Positions 40,354 through 49,267 are shown, counted from the first letter of the stretch. The stretch is 64,000 bases of DNA from Streptomyces sp. 150FB (GCF_000818195.1 NZ_JTHL01000001.1:3278396-3342395), one strand, 5' to 3'. The notes: generated by a model from the letters alone, not told the origin. Program-made: numbers and translations.

Positions 40354-41010
40354 TCAGACGTCGGAGGGCTCCTGCTGCGGTACCTGCTGGGTGACCTGGG
40401 TGATCCAGGGGGTCTTGGTCGCGCCGAGGGTGACCTGCTTGTCGTCCCACGAGCCGTAGCGCGGGTTCACGTCGACATGGAGCTGCTTCGACGTCTTGGA
40501 CAGCTCGGCGAGGATCTTCTGCTGGCCGGCCGGCGTCGAGATGTCGCCGCCGACCGCCTGCGCGACCTTGGCCAGCAGCACGTCCCTGCGGATCGCGTCA
40601 TCGATCTGGCCCGGTGTGATCGCGCGCTGCTGGAGCAGCAGCGCGGCGAACTGCTTCTCGCCGCCCGACTGCGCTGCGGCCTGCGTCCGCGCGGTCTGGA
40701 CCTCCTTGCGGCTGACCTTGACGTCGTTGTTGTCGGCGGCCTTCTGGAGGACCCGGTCGAAGACCAGGTTGTTCAGCTTGTCCTGGCTGAGCTGGCCGGT
40801 GTTCTTGATGAGCTGGGCGGCGTCCGGGGAGGCCTCCTGCGCGGTGCGGACCTGCCGTACCTGCGTCTGGAGCGTGGTCACCTCGATCCGCTGGCCGCCG
40901 ACGACCGCGGCGGCTCCCGGATGGGCTTCGCCGCCGCAGGCGGTGAGGAGGGGTGCCCCGGCGAGGAGCGCGACGGAGATGGAGAGCGCGGTGCGACGGC
41001 GGCGGTGCAA
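40354..41010 (-). CDS. SurA N-terminal-domain lipoprotein
   Basis: 218 residues. TTG 41010 is chosen because GGGAGG lies five bases upstream. It starts HRRRRTALSISVALLAGAPL and has the lipobox LLTACGG, so Cys about 24 is lipidated and the protein is anchored outside the membrane. The body is the chaperone-like SurA N-terminal helical region (VGGQRIEVTTLQTQVRQVR, LVFDRVLQKAADNNDVKVS). No parvulin PPIase domain follows. Likely a folding factor for exported proteins. Confidence 0.85.
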   Translation of the reverse strand: MHRRRRTALSISVALLAGAPLLTACGGEAHPGAAAVVGGQRIEVTTLQTQVRQVRTAQEASPDAAQLIKNTGQLSQDKLNNLVFDRVLQKAADNNDVKVSRKEVQTARTQAAAQSGGEKQFAALLLQQRAITPGQIDDAIRRDVLLAKVAQAVGGDISTPAGQQKILAELSKTSKQLHVDVNPRYGSWDDKQVTLGATKTPWITQVTQQVPQQEPSDV

Positions 41011-41477
41011 AGGGAGCCTCCCGGCGTGATTGTGCGGCGATGCACAAGGCCTTGCAATGATCGATGTTAGGCAGTCGGAGTGGCCTGGGCCACTGATTCG
41101 ACCAACGATTCGCGCCCAGTTGAGGTCTCGGCGCATTTCATGATCGTCGGCGGAGGCCCCGGTACGGGTGCCGAGGGGGCGCTACGGGGGTGCCGTACGG
41201 GGCTGCCGGAGGTCCGGCCGAGGTCCCGCGGATGGGCTCAAAGCCTTGCCCACACCGGTAGTTCATCCGACAGCCACCTCAGCCGAACCCTTGTTCACCG
41301 TTCGGATGCCAGGTCGTTCACCGGCCGCCTCCTAGCGTCTTTTTACTGGAGGCTGCTACCGCTGTGCGTCCGCGACCACGTCCCTGACCACGCGAACCCG
41401 AACGCGCTCCCGTAATCCCACCGGCCTCATCCGCCATCCGCCATCCCGCCGTAGCAGGAACGATCGGAACGAACGGA
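41011..41477. other. divergent gap with no supported gene
   Basis: 467 bases between the lipoprotein and acyltransferase starts. I see no coding frame. Two TTCACCG copies (41295 and 41310, in GTTCACCGTTCGG and GTTCACCGGCCG) lie about 170 bases before the acyltransferase and could be regulator contacts. No clear promoter boxes. Confidence 0.35.
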
Positions 41478-42638
41478 ATGACTCAAGCGACCCTGGCCCG
41501 CCCACCGGAGCCTCTCCCCGAGCCTGTGCCGGAGAGCCCTGCCGCCGCGGCGGCGCCCGCCCAGAAGCACACCCGCCTCCGGGCCCTGGACGGGCTGCGC
41601 CTGTTGGCCGCCCTGATGGTCTGCCTCTACCACTACTCGGGACGGGGCGGCCAGATCACCAACTCCTGGGGCGAGTCACCGAGGGAGCTGTTCCCCGGCC
41701 TCTCGGCCATCGCCTCGTACGGCTGCCTGGGGGTGCAACTCTTCTTCGTCATCAGCGGTTTCGTCATCTGCATGAGTAGCTGGGGCCGCACGCTCGGGGA
41801 CTTCTTCCGCTCCCGTGTCTCGCGCCTGTACCCGGCGTACTGGGTGGCGATCGTGATCGTGACGGCCGCGTGTGTCGTACTTCCCTCGGTCAGTCAGCCG
41901 CTGCGGCTGCACGAGATCCTGGTGAACTTCACCATGCTCCAGCAGCCGACCGGTGTGAACCGCGTGCTCGGCGTGTGCTGGACGCTGTGGATCGAGGCCC
42001 GCTTCTACCTGCTGTTCGCGCTCTTCGTCGTATGGCGGGGCGTCACCTACCGCCGTGTTGTCATCTTCTGCTGCCTGTGGACGGTGGCCACGGGCCTCGC
42101 GCAGGTCGCCGACAACTCGCTGCTGACCGAGATAGTGATGCAGGACAGCGCACCGTTCTTCATCGGCGGCCTCGCCCTCTACCTGATCCACAAGTACGGC
42201 AGCGACCTGCTGCTCTGGGGCATCGTCGCCACGAGCTGGCTGCTCGGCCAGCACTACTCGACGATCGCCCTGTGGAGCCCGCACGCCGGCAACGTCTTCT
42301 ACCACCGCTCGCCGTACGTGATCCTGCTGTTCGTCACCTTCGCGTTCGCGGCGGTGGCCGCCGTGGCCCTGGGCTGGCTGAGCTGGGCGAAGTGGCGCTG
42401 GCTGCCGATCGCGGGCGCGCTCACGTACCCCTTCTACCTGGTGCACGAACACCTCGGCTGGTTCGCGATCGACATCTACCACCGGAAGTTCGGCCTGAAC
42501 CCGTGGCTGACGCTGGTCGTGACGATCGCCACGATGCTGATACTGGCCTGGTTCATCCACCGCTTCGTGGAGCGGCCGTTCGGCCCCCGCCTCAAACGAA
42601 CGATGAAACTCCAGTCCACCCGCCTGCGAACCCTGTAG
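41478..42638 (+). CDS. acyltransferase 3 (OafA/YrhL) family membrane protein
   Basis: 386 residues, about ten membrane helices. The family start RLRALDGLRLLAALMVCLYHY holds the catalytic histidine; QLFFVISGFVICMSSWGR and RVSRLYPAYW are the conserved second and third segments, and the end has TYPFYLVHEHLGW. These enzymes O-acetylate or acylate cell-surface polysaccharide or secondary metabolites. It has a clear paralogue at 53726-54982. No glycan genes flank it, so the acceptor is unknown. Confidence 0.92.
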   Translation: MTQATLARPPEPLPEPVPESPAAAAAPAQKHTRLRALDGLRLLAALMVCLYHYSGRGGQITNSWGESPRELFPGLSAIASYGCLGVQLFFVISGFVICMSSWGRTLGDFFRSRVSRLYPAYWVAIVIVTAACVVLPSVSQPLRLHEILVNFTMLQQPTGVNRVLGVCWTLWIEARFYLLFALFVVWRGVTYRRVVIFCCLWTVATGLAQVADNSLLTEIVMQDSAPFFIGGLALYLIHKYGSDLLLWGIVATSWLLGQHYSTIALWSPHAGNVFYHRSPYVILLFVTFAFAAVAAVALGWLSWAKWRWLPIAGALTYPFYLVHEHLGWFAIDIYHRKFGLNPWLTLVVTIATMLILAWFIHRFVERPFGPRLKRTMKLQSTRLRTL

Positions 42639-42691
42639 GCGGTACGAGCGGCCTCCGTCTCCCGTCCGTCTGCCGGTCGTCTGCCGGCGCG

Positions 42692-42862
42692 TCAGCCCCA
42701 GCAGGTTGCCCACAGGTGGGTCACGGTGTGCCAGTGCGGATCGATTCTTCCGTCGTTCCACTGGTACACCGAGCCCTTCCACCGGACGAAGTCGATGCCC
42801 GACCACAGATGGCCGGAGCCGCCGGCGCCACCCGCCAGCCATTCCGGGGGTCTTCGCCTCAC
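42692..42862 (-). CDS. Trp-rich microprotein at the end of the WXG operon
   Basis: 56 residues from GTG 42862, which overlaps the stop of the upstream gene (GTGA). It begins VRRRPPEWLAGGAGGSGHLW and ends HWHTVTHLWATCWG. Seven Trp and four His in 56 residues, a GSVYQWNDGRIDPHWH turn-rich core and one Cys two residues from the end suggest a small beta fold. No signal peptide. Function unknown; the coupling makes it likely real. Confidence 0.6.
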   Translation of the reverse strand: MRRRPPEWLAGGAGGSGHLWSGIDFVRWKGSVYQWNDGRIDPHWHTVTHLWATCWG

Positions 42863-43494
42863 CCTTGTGCATGCACCTCTTCCGAGTCCGCACACTTCAT
42901 GGTGGCCCGAGCTACGCGCAAGGAGTCCGCCACCAGGTCGGTAAACCCGCTACGAACACCCTCCTGCTCCTCCTCGGGGAATCCCCTCCCATCAACACTG
43001 ACCACAACAATCCCCGGCAATTTCGATGTCGAGCAATCCAAGGTGATTCCGGCGCTGTGTGATCCGGAATATCCGTGCGCGTTCCCGAGGTCCAGGGGAC
43101 GGAACCCAGGCTGTTTTGACCGCTGTTCATACTTCGACGGCAAGTCAGTTAGGAACTCTTCACCCAAAAGCCTGAAATAGTTAATTGTGATACCTCGACC
43201 GCCTGCACTGAGGAGACATGAGGGACCTTGGCCGCTGGGTGTCGGCTCGAATCTGTAGTCGACATCCTCGTGAAAAGCCTTCCCAGTTCTGGGAAGCAGA
43301 TCAGAAACCAACTTCCCCGGGATCTTCTCCGCGCACACGAACCGAGGCACGGCGACCGGAGGCGGTCCTTCGGAAGGCCATAACTGCCAGGCAGCAAGCC
43401 CGCCTGCCACGAGTGCTGCCACGACGGCAGATACGACCCACACCCTACTTCTAGATACGTTCCGGTCCGCCGATATGGAGGATTTCATTGGCAT
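42859..43494 (-). CDS. membrane-anchored extracytoplasmic protein
   Basis: 211 residues. Residues 1-16 are cytoplasmic, 17-38 form a membrane anchor (VWVVSAVVAALVAGGLAAW), and the rest is outside the cell. It has four cysteines (FVCAEK, PSCLLS, LDCST, MKCAD) that could form two disulfides, a layout like DUF3558-type exported proteins. GC is near 53%, well below the window. It starts 11 bases after the stop of the large DUF6571-like gene, so they are co-translated. Family uncertain. Confidence 0.7.
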   Translation of the reverse strand: MPMKSSISADRNVSRSRVWVVSAVVAALVAGGLAAWQLWPSEGPPPVAVPRFVCAEKIPGKLVSDLLPRTGKAFHEDVDYRFEPTPSGQGPSCLLSAGGRGITINYFRLLGEEFLTDLPSKYEQRSKQPGFRPLDLGNAHGYSGSHSAGITLDCSTSKLPGIVVVSVDGRGFPEEEQEGVRSGFTDLVADSLRVARATMKCADSEEVHAQG

Positions 43495-43505
43495 TACGCT
43501 TCCAC

Positions 43506-45662
43506 CTACTGTCGCCCCTGGCCATAACTGTCATGAACCGCATTGCTGGCAGTATTAGCAAGACTATCCGCGTTGGGAGAGCTTATCCCGGCAAGCCTTG
43601 CGGCTTCATGTGTTGCATCATAGGCAGCACCGGCCGAACCCTTTCGTTGCTGAGCGAGGAATTCCCCCTTATCCATCGCGGCGTCTTCGCTGGAATCCCG
43701 AGTATAATGGGCGACAACGGCCTCCCTGATTTCACCCGTAACACTGCTGACGATATCTCCGCCCACGGGAATCTTTCCGATTCCCTTGTCGATGGCGAAT
43801 CCCACCCACTTGTCCGCCCTATTGATTCCTTCGTTAAAATCGGTGTCCGACTTTATCTTTTCATCGTATACAGCCTGGGCGCGGGACTCAGCCATGATTC
43901 CGGATATCTCTCCCCCGGGAGCCACCATGTCGGCCACCTCGGCAGAAAGTTCGTCGTATTTTTCCCTATTCACAAAGGTCTCGTTGATGAGCTCAGTCGT
44001 GACCGCCTGTTGGGAGTTGAGGATGGCGCCGTAGGCGTCGGGGTCCCTGCCCACTCCTGCCAGGAAATTATGCAGCGCCGCAGGGTCTTCGCCCAGCATC
44101 GCGTTGCTGCCGAACGTCGGGAGTACTCGCTCGCCGTTCAGGCCGTCCTGGACATCACGCATGTATTCGGCGGTGATATTGCCCAGGCTGGTGCTCATCG
44201 GGTACTCGTCGATGAGTTTGGGGTCGGATCCCATTTTGTTGACGATCTCCTGCACCAGCAGGGCGCTGGCGGCGCTGTGCTTTCCCGGGAGGGCGTCGCT
44301 GTCGTACGGGACGCCGCGGGTCGCGGATTCCAGGGCGTGGCCCACGCTGCCGTAGAGGTCCTTCTTCTGTCCCTCGTCCGTCGGCCACTTGCGGGCGCTG
44401 TCGTCGTCGCTGATCAGGTAGTCGAAGTTGCTCAGCCTGTCATCGCCCGTGCCCGTCGAGTCGTCGAAGAACTCCAGCGACGCCTCAGGGTTGTGGCCGA
44501 GCGCCTCCATGAAGCCGGCCATGGGGTCGTTCACACCGTCAGGGTTGGGCGGGTAATTCAGTTGGCTGTTCCGCAGGGTCTGGCCCCAGAGGCCACCCTC
44601 GTCCGCCCTTCCGCTGTGCTCGGTGTAATCCCGCTCGAAATTCACCAGCTTGTTGCCGTAGGAGTCGAGGAACTTCGTGTCAAAATCCCCCTTCCCCATC
44701 AGGCTGCTCATGATCTGGAAGCCGAACGGCTTGAGCAGGACGCCCTCATGTCCGAACTGCTTGCCGCCGTCGGCGATGACGCCCTTCTTCCACGCCTCCA
44801 TCTCCGGTGTACGGCTGTGCGTGGCATTGGCGAGCGACATGCTCAGGTTGTCCTGAACCTGGCCCAGGAGTTTCGCCCTGTCTCCCTCCGGAGTTCTTCC
44901 CTGTCCGGGATCCGAGAGGTCGCGCCAGAACTGGAGGGTCCCGTCGGGCCCCAGTGTGGTGGCCAGGGTCTCGGTGAAGGCGGGGTTGTCGTGCTGATTC
45001 TCGAGAGTCTCGTTGAAGGCAGCCAGTTCCTTGTCGCTCCACTTGTCGACATCTCCCTGAGCTATCTTCTTGCTCCACTTCGCCGCGTCTTCCTGGCCTT
45101 GCCGGCGGTCGGCCTCCTTCAGGCTGGTGGGGCCCTGGTCGGAGAATCCGTACTTCCCCTTTGCCAGCGAGCGGAGAGCACGGTCGGCGATACGGTCCAC
45201 CTCGTCGGCCTGCGCGAGGATACGCGCGATATTCCGCTCCGCGACCCCCAGTTCCTCTTCCTTCGGCTGAGGGATCTTCGCATCGCCTGCGGCGGCTCCG
45301 GACGGCACGGTGACGATGGCTTTGCCTTGCGCGGTGATGTAGATGTTATTCTTTACCGCCTCGTCCACCGCTGCTATCAACTGTTTCCGCTGCTCGATCA
45401 GTTGGTCACGCGTGTCGTTCAACAGGTCGTGGATGGAGGTGGCCTGAAGCACGGCATCACTGAACTCGACCGCCGTCTTGCCGATGAACTCCCTGGACAC
45501 AGTGGCGTTGACACCCGACCAACTGGCCTTGTCGGCCTTGGCCTTCATGTCGTCACGTGCGTCCTTTGCGAGCCGGGTGAGACTCTTGACCACCGAGGCC
45601 CAGTCCCTGATGTTCTCGGCCAGTGAAGCGAAGTTCGCGGACTGCAATGTTTCGAATTCCAT
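43506..45662 (-). CDS. large DUF6571-like protein with WXG-like N-terminus
   Basis: 718 residues. The first 130 residues are helical with a single Trp turn (AENIRDWASVVKSLTRLAKDARDD) like WXG100/ESX proteins. The remainder matches the DUF6571 type of large Streptomyces helical proteins (PYDSDALPGKHSAASALLVQ, YMRDVQDGLNGERVLPTFGSNAMLGEDPAALHNFL where only short parts are quoted as landmarks near 500-540). Near 650 the stretch GIGKIPVGGDIVSSVTGEI resembles a membrane-active or linker segment. It overlaps the WXG gene by one base (TGATG). GC falls toward the C-terminus. Probable exported substrate; toxin activity not shown. Confidence 0.7.
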   Translation of the reverse strand: MEFETLQSANFASLAENIRDWASVVKSLTRLAKDARDDMKAKADKASWSGVNATVSREFIGKTAVEFSDAVLQATSIHDLLNDTRDQLIEQRKQLIAAVDEAVKNNIYITAQGKAIVTVPSGAAAGDAKIPQPKEEELGVAERNIARILAQADEVDRIADRALRSLAKGKYGFSDQGPTSLKEADRRQGQEDAAKWSKKIAQGDVDKWSDKELAAFNETLENQHDNPAFTETLATTLGPDGTLQFWRDLSDPGQGRTPEGDRAKLLGQVQDNLSMSLANATHSRTPEMEAWKKGVIADGGKQFGHEGVLLKPFGFQIMSSLMGKGDFDTKFLDSYGNKLVNFERDYTEHSGRADEGGLWGQTLRNSQLNYPPNPDGVNDPMAGFMEALGHNPEASLEFFDDSTGTGDDRLSNFDYLISDDDSARKWPTDEGQKKDLYGSVGHALESATRGVPYDSDALPGKHSAASALLVQEIVNKMGSDPKLIDEYPMSTSLGNITAEYMRDVQDGLNGERVLPTFGSNAMLGEDPAALHNFLAGVGRDPDAYGAILNSQQAVTTELINETFVNREKYDELSAEVADMVAPGGEISGIMAESRAQAVYDEKIKSDTDFNEGINRADKWVGFAIDKGIGKIPVGGDIVSSVTGEIREAVVAHYTRDSSEDAAMDKGEFLAQQRKGSAGAAYDATHEAARLAGISSPNADSLANTASNAVHDSYGQGRQ

Positions 45663-46120
45663 CAGCTCTTACGCCCGTCACTTTCGAATCCCTTGTCCAG
45701 GGTCGAAATGCTGCTGACGGTGTCGCTGATGAAGTACTCGTCCCCCTGGTGGATCTTTTTGGTGAAATCCATGTGGTTCGATATGTGCGCGCACGCGTCC
45801 AGCAGCGATTTCAGTTGTATCTCCCACTGCGCCTGCACGACATGGAGCCCGCCCCCGGTCTCGAACTTCTGCGTGGTGAGGTCCCTGGCGGCCGTCTGGC
45901 TGCTGGACCAGGCGTCCCGCCCGTACCGGCCGAGGCTCTCGAACAGCTTGAACGCGCTGTCCCCGACGGCGGCCAGATCCTGCTGGTTGGCCGTCAGGTC
46001 ACCCTGTTGGCCCCCGTCGCCCCCGCCTGTCCCGTCCGGCGGTAAGTGATTGAGCTGCATGTGGTCCAAGTGCTTCTGAGCCGCATCGGCCTTGAGCTGT
46101 TCCCAGTGGTCCCACGTCAT
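45662..46120 (-). CDS. WXG100-like helical protein
   Basis: 152 residues. ATG 46120 is preferred to 46147 because GGGGAGGG lies eight bases upstream. The core resembles an ESX helical hairpin (DLTANQQDLAAVGDSAFKLF, then ALGRYGRDAW-like turn and FETGGGLHVVQAQWEIQLKS). A Gly-rich insert sits at about 30-40. It begins the operon and is coupled to the large DUF6571-like gene. Such proteins often act as partner or carrier for larger type VII-like substrates; the secretion machine itself is not in this window. Confidence 0.68.
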   Translation of the reverse strand: MTWDHWEQLKADAAQKHLDHMQLNHLPPDGTGGGDGGQQGDLTANQQDLAAVGDSAFKLFESLGRYGRDAWSSSQTAARDLTTQKFETGGGLHVVQAQWEIQLKSLLDACAHISNHMDFTKKIHQGDEYFISDTVSSISTLDKGFESDGRKS

Positions 46121-46286
46121 GAAGGTTCCCTCCCCGGTGTTCGCCATCCAAGAATCGCGCTGAGTAACTTCACGCTACACACAGATGCACCGAGGGAGGA
46201 CATGGTCCCGATTACCGGGTGGGGCGAGGGAGTTGAGCGGTGGGCAAGGCTGTACGGGGTGGGCTGTCCGGGGCGGCGGTCGGCCG

Positions 46287-46751
46287 TCAGGACACCGGGG
46301 CCGGGTCTTCCATGGTGGTGGCCGGGCGCTCGTCCTCTTCCAGGGGGGCGGGGCGTTCCGGTCGCAGCATGATCGCGCGGGAGAGCACGAAAGTGATCGG
46401 GATGGCGACGACCGCCGCGATCAGCGGCGCGTAGTGGCTGCTGAGGCGCATCACATGCACCAGCAGATAGACGCCCCCGGTGGTGATCAGGAAGTTCGCG
46501 GCATTGCTGAGCGGGAAGAGCAGGAACTTACGGAGCGTGGGGCGGGTCCGGTAGGTGAACCTGCTGTGCAGGAAGAAGGACCCCGTCATGCTCAGCAGGA
46601 ACGCCACCACATGCGCGACCACATACGAGAGCCGCGTCAGCAGCAGCAGGTAACAGACGTAGTACGTCCCCGTGTTGACCGCGCCCACCATGGCGAACCG
46701 CACCATCTGCCCGCTGATCACCTGGCCCTTGGCCGTTATCGTCGGGCGCAT
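46287..46751 (-). CDS. GtrA-family membrane protein
   Basis: 154 residues with four hydrophobic helices and the GtrA start QMVRFAMVGAVNTGTYYVCY, the arginine-bearing loop HSRFTYRTRPTLRKFLLFPLSNAANF and a final helix. GtrA proteins are linked to flipping or modifying lipid-linked sugars for the cell surface. It starts three bases past the kinase stop and so belongs to the kinase operon. The C-terminus is acidic (PLEEDERPATTMEDP). Confidence 0.88.
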   Translation of the reverse strand: MRPTITAKGQVISGQMVRFAMVGAVNTGTYYVCYLLLLTRLSYVVAHVVAFLLSMTGSFFLHSRFTYRTRPTLRKFLLFPLSNAANFLITTGGVYLLVHVMRLSSHYAPLIAAVVAIPITFVLSRAIMLRPERPAPLEEDERPATTMEDPAPVS

Positions 46752-46754
46752 GCG

Positions 46755-48509
46755 TCAGGCTCCCCTGAACTGCCGCCGGCGCTCAAGACCTCTGCGCAGC
46801 TCGACGGGGAGCGGGTGGTAGGGACCGTAGACCAGCTCGGTGTCGTACAGCAGCGCCTGCAACTGCTGGTGCGCCGCCGCGTGATCGCCCATGGCGAGCA
46901 GCAGGTGCCCGATGCGGTGCCGGATGTCGAAGGCCCGTGAACGGTCGGCGCCCGGCCACTGCGGATTCTCGTAGTACGGGAGGACCGCGCGGTACTCGGC
47001 GACGGCGGCCGCCGCGTCGCCGAGCTGCTCCAGGCAGAGCGCGGCGTCGTAACGGAACTCCAGCGTCTGCGTGTCGCCGGGCCCCGCCTCCGCCGCCCTG
47101 TCGTCGGCGAGCCTGCGCAGTTCGGGGAGGGCGCGGCGGTACTGGCCGTCGTCCATCAGCGTCGACGCGTACTGCTTGCGCAGGATACGGACGACGGGCG
47201 ACCGCTCCCCGTGCTCCCTGGCCGCCGTGGGCAGGATGGAGCCGAGGATGTCGACGGCCTGGGTGATGCTGCCCTCCCCCAGGAGGCGCTTCACCTCGTC
47301 GACGGCGGCGGCGACATCCGTGCGGTTCGCGGCGGGGACGGGGGTCTGCTGCGTCTGCTGGGCGTGGCTGCCGGGCGGGGTGGCCCGGCTGCCCGGGTCG
47401 TCCTGGCGGCTGTGGGTGGTCCGGGCCGCGGGTGTGCCCGGTGTCCCGGGTGTGCCCGGTGTCCCGGGTGTGCCCGGTGTCCCGGGTGTGCCCGGTGTCC
47501 CGGGTGTGCCCGGTGCCGTCGGTGCGGCGTACGGGTTCCGCGTGTCGTGACCCGGGTCCGGGGCGTGCTGCGGCATCCGCGGAACGGAGGCCGGCGACGT
47601 CGCCCGGTCCGGCCAGGGCGCGTGCGGCCGGCGGAAGGGCCGCGTCGGGTCGAGCGGCCCGGCGTCGCCTCCCCTGGCCGGCAGCAGCGGGGCGAGCTGC
47701 CCGTACACCTCCTGCGCGCCGGCCGGCCGGTCCTGCGGGTCCTTCGCCAGCATCCGCAGCACCAGCTCTTCGAGCTGCTCCGGGATCTCGGGCCGGAAAC
47801 CGCGCAGCCGGGCGGGCGCCTCGTACAGATGGCGGTGCAGGACCCCGAGAGCGGTCGAGCCGGCGAACGGGACGTTCCCGCTGAGGAGTTCGTGGAGCAG
47901 CACGCCGAGCGCGTAGATGTCGGTGTACGGGCCGACAGCGCCGCCCATCGCCTGTTCGGGCGCCATGTACGCCGGGCTTCCGATGGGCGAGCCGGTGTGG
48001 GTGAGGCGGGTGGTGTCCATGTCGATGACGGAGGCGACGCCGAGGTCGAGGACGGTGAGTGTGCCGTCCGGCTTCACCATCACGTTCCGTGGTTTGAGGT
48101 CGCGGTGAACGATGGGGACGGCGTGTACGGCGGCGAGCACCGCGCACAGTTGAGCGGCGACGGAGACCGCCCAGGGCCAGGGGTACGGGTCGTGCTCGGC
48201 GAGGTGGTCGGCGAGGTCCGCGCCCTCGACGTACTGCATGACCAGGTAGAGGTCCTCGTCGTCACTGCCCGCGTCATGGACGGTGACCAGCCCCGGATGG
48301 TCGACCTGGGCCGTCACCCGGCACTCGCGGACGAAGCGGCGGCGCATCTCGTCGGCGCCGGTCGCCGCTGCCATCCGGTCGGGGCGCAGCAGCTTGACGG
48401 CGACGCGGCGGTCGAGGCGCTGGTCGTACGCCGTCCAGACCTGGCCCATGCCGCCCTGGCCGATGATGCTGGACAGCTCGTAACGGCTCGCGATCACACG
48501 GCCGTTCAT
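46755..48509 (-). CDS. Ser/Thr protein kinase with TPR-like C-terminus
   Basis: 584 residues. The Hanks-type kinase domain covers about 1-270: glycine loop IGQGGMGQVWTAYD, lysine in RVAVKLLRPD, catalytic loop IVHRDLKPRNVMV, and DLG in place of DFG (VLDLGVASVID). A linker contains (PGT)n repeats and Pro-rich sequence. The C-terminal 170 residues form TPR-like helices (EVKRLLGEGSITQAVDILGS, RALPELRRLADDRAAEAG). No membrane helix is seen, so it is cytosolic, unlike PknB. ATG overlaps the stop of a membrane protein gene (ATGA), a likely partner. Confidence 0.92.
   Translation of the reverse strand: MNGRVIASRYELSSIIGQGGMGQVWTAYDQRLDRRVAVKLLRPDRMAAATGADEMRRRFVRECRVTAQVDHPGLVTVHDAGSDDEDLYLVMQYVEGADLADHLAEHDPYPWPWAVSVAAQLCAVLAAVHAVPIVHRDLKPRNVMVKPDGTLTVLDLGVASVIDMDTTRLTHTGSPIGSPAYMAPEQAMGGAVGPYTDIYALGVLLHELLSGNVPFAGSTALGVLHRHLYEAPARLRGFRPEIPEQLEELVLRMLAKDPQDRPAGAQEVYGQLAPLLPARGGDAGPLDPTRPFRRPHAPWPDRATSPASVPRMPQHAPDPGHDTRNPYAAPTAPGTPGTPGTPGTPGTPGTPGTPGTPGTPAARTTHSRQDDPGSRATPPGSHAQQTQQTPVPAANRTDVAAAVDEVKRLLGEGSITQAVDILGSILPTAAREHGERSPVVRILRKQYASTLMDDGQYRRALPELRRLADDRAAEAGPGDTQTLEFRYDAALCLEQLGDAAAAVAEYRAVLPYYENPQWPGADRSRAFDIRHRIGHLLLAMGDHAAAHQQLQALLYDTELVYGPYHPLPVELRRGLERRRQFRGA
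47430..47518. repeat. 18-bp tandem repeat coding for PGT units
   Basis: GGGTGTGCCCGGTGTCCC is repeated 4.9 times at 47430, 47448, 47466, 47484 and 47502 with almost no divergence. It encodes the PGTPGT linker of the kinase and is likely to vary in copy number. Confidence 0.9.
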
Positions 48510-49183
48510 CTGCTGCCCTGCCCTGTGCCCGAGCCGGAGCCGGAGCCGCCGTCAGGGCCGCCGTGGCCGTGGTCCGGTGCGTGGCCCTGGTCCGAGTTCT
48601 TGCGCAGGAGGTCGCTCAACTCGTCGAGTTCGGCGCGTACCTGGTCGATACGGGGGTGGCTCTGGTCGGGGGTCACCGGCGGCGCCATGGGCGGCGGAGT
48701 GTGGGTGGGCGTGTGGGTCGGTGTGTGCGTGGGAGCGTTGGCCGGTCCAGGCGGGTAGCCGTACCCGTACGGCCGCGGGGGCGTGGCTCCCGGCGGCACA
48801 GGAGACGCGTACGGGCCGTGGGCGATCAGCGGCCTGCTGGTGGCGGAGAAGTGCCTGATGTCAACTACCAGGTAGTAGAGGACGATCAGCGGCGCCAGGG
48901 CGAAGAGCACCCCGACGAGATACGTGTCGCTGTCCGACGGCTCGTTCGTGTCGCCCGAACCGATGATCATCACCACGACGATGGGCACAAGGAGAGTGAA
49001 GCCGAAGAGCACCCAGTCCAGCGTCCTGCGGCGCACGACGGCGATCCGCAGCGTCGCCGCCCAGCCGCCGAAACCGCAGGTGCAGACCGTGATGGCCACG
49101 AACAGCACGCGCAGCGCGACGAGCGCGCCGGTGCTCGGCTGCTGCGGGGTCCTCGACGCTGGGCCGGGGCCGGGGCCGTACAT
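48506..49183 (-). CDS. membrane protein with Pro/His-rich cytosolic tail
   Basis: 225 residues, unrecognised family. Three hydrophobic segments (about 20-45, 55-78, 90-110), then a Pro/Gly/Tyr-rich stretch, a repeated THTP segment (four copies near 155-170), and an amphipathic helix (RIDQVRAELDELSDLLRKN) before a Gly/Ser tail. It is the first gene of the kinase operon and overlaps the kinase start. It may anchor the kinase or be its substrate; the threonines of the THTP repeat are candidate sites. Confidence 0.75.
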   Translation of the reverse strand: MYGPGPGPASRTPQQPSTGALVALRVLFVAITVCTCGFGGWAATLRIAVVRRRTLDWVLFGFTLLVPIVVVMIIGSGDTNEPSDSDTYLVGVLFALAPLIVLYYLVVDIRHFSATSRPLIAHGPYASPVPPGATPPRPYGYGYPPGPANAPTHTPTHTPTHTPPPMAPPVTPDQSHPRIDQVRAELDELSDLLRKNSDQGHAPDHGHGGPDGGSGSGSGTGQGSR

Positions 49184-49204
49184 GGCTGCTCCTGAATGCC
49201 TGGT

Positions 49205-49267
49205 GAACTCGGTGAATCAGCGAACTCGACGAACTCAGCGAACCCGGTGGATTCGACGAGTCGGTGA
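49205..49267. repeat. degenerate 9-base repeat upstream of the kinase operon
   Basis: About seven units of nine bases related to AACTCGACG (for example GAACTCGGT, GAATCAGCG, AACTCGACG, AACTCAGCG). It sits directly upstream of the membrane protein start, where promoter elements should be. Confidence 0.6.
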
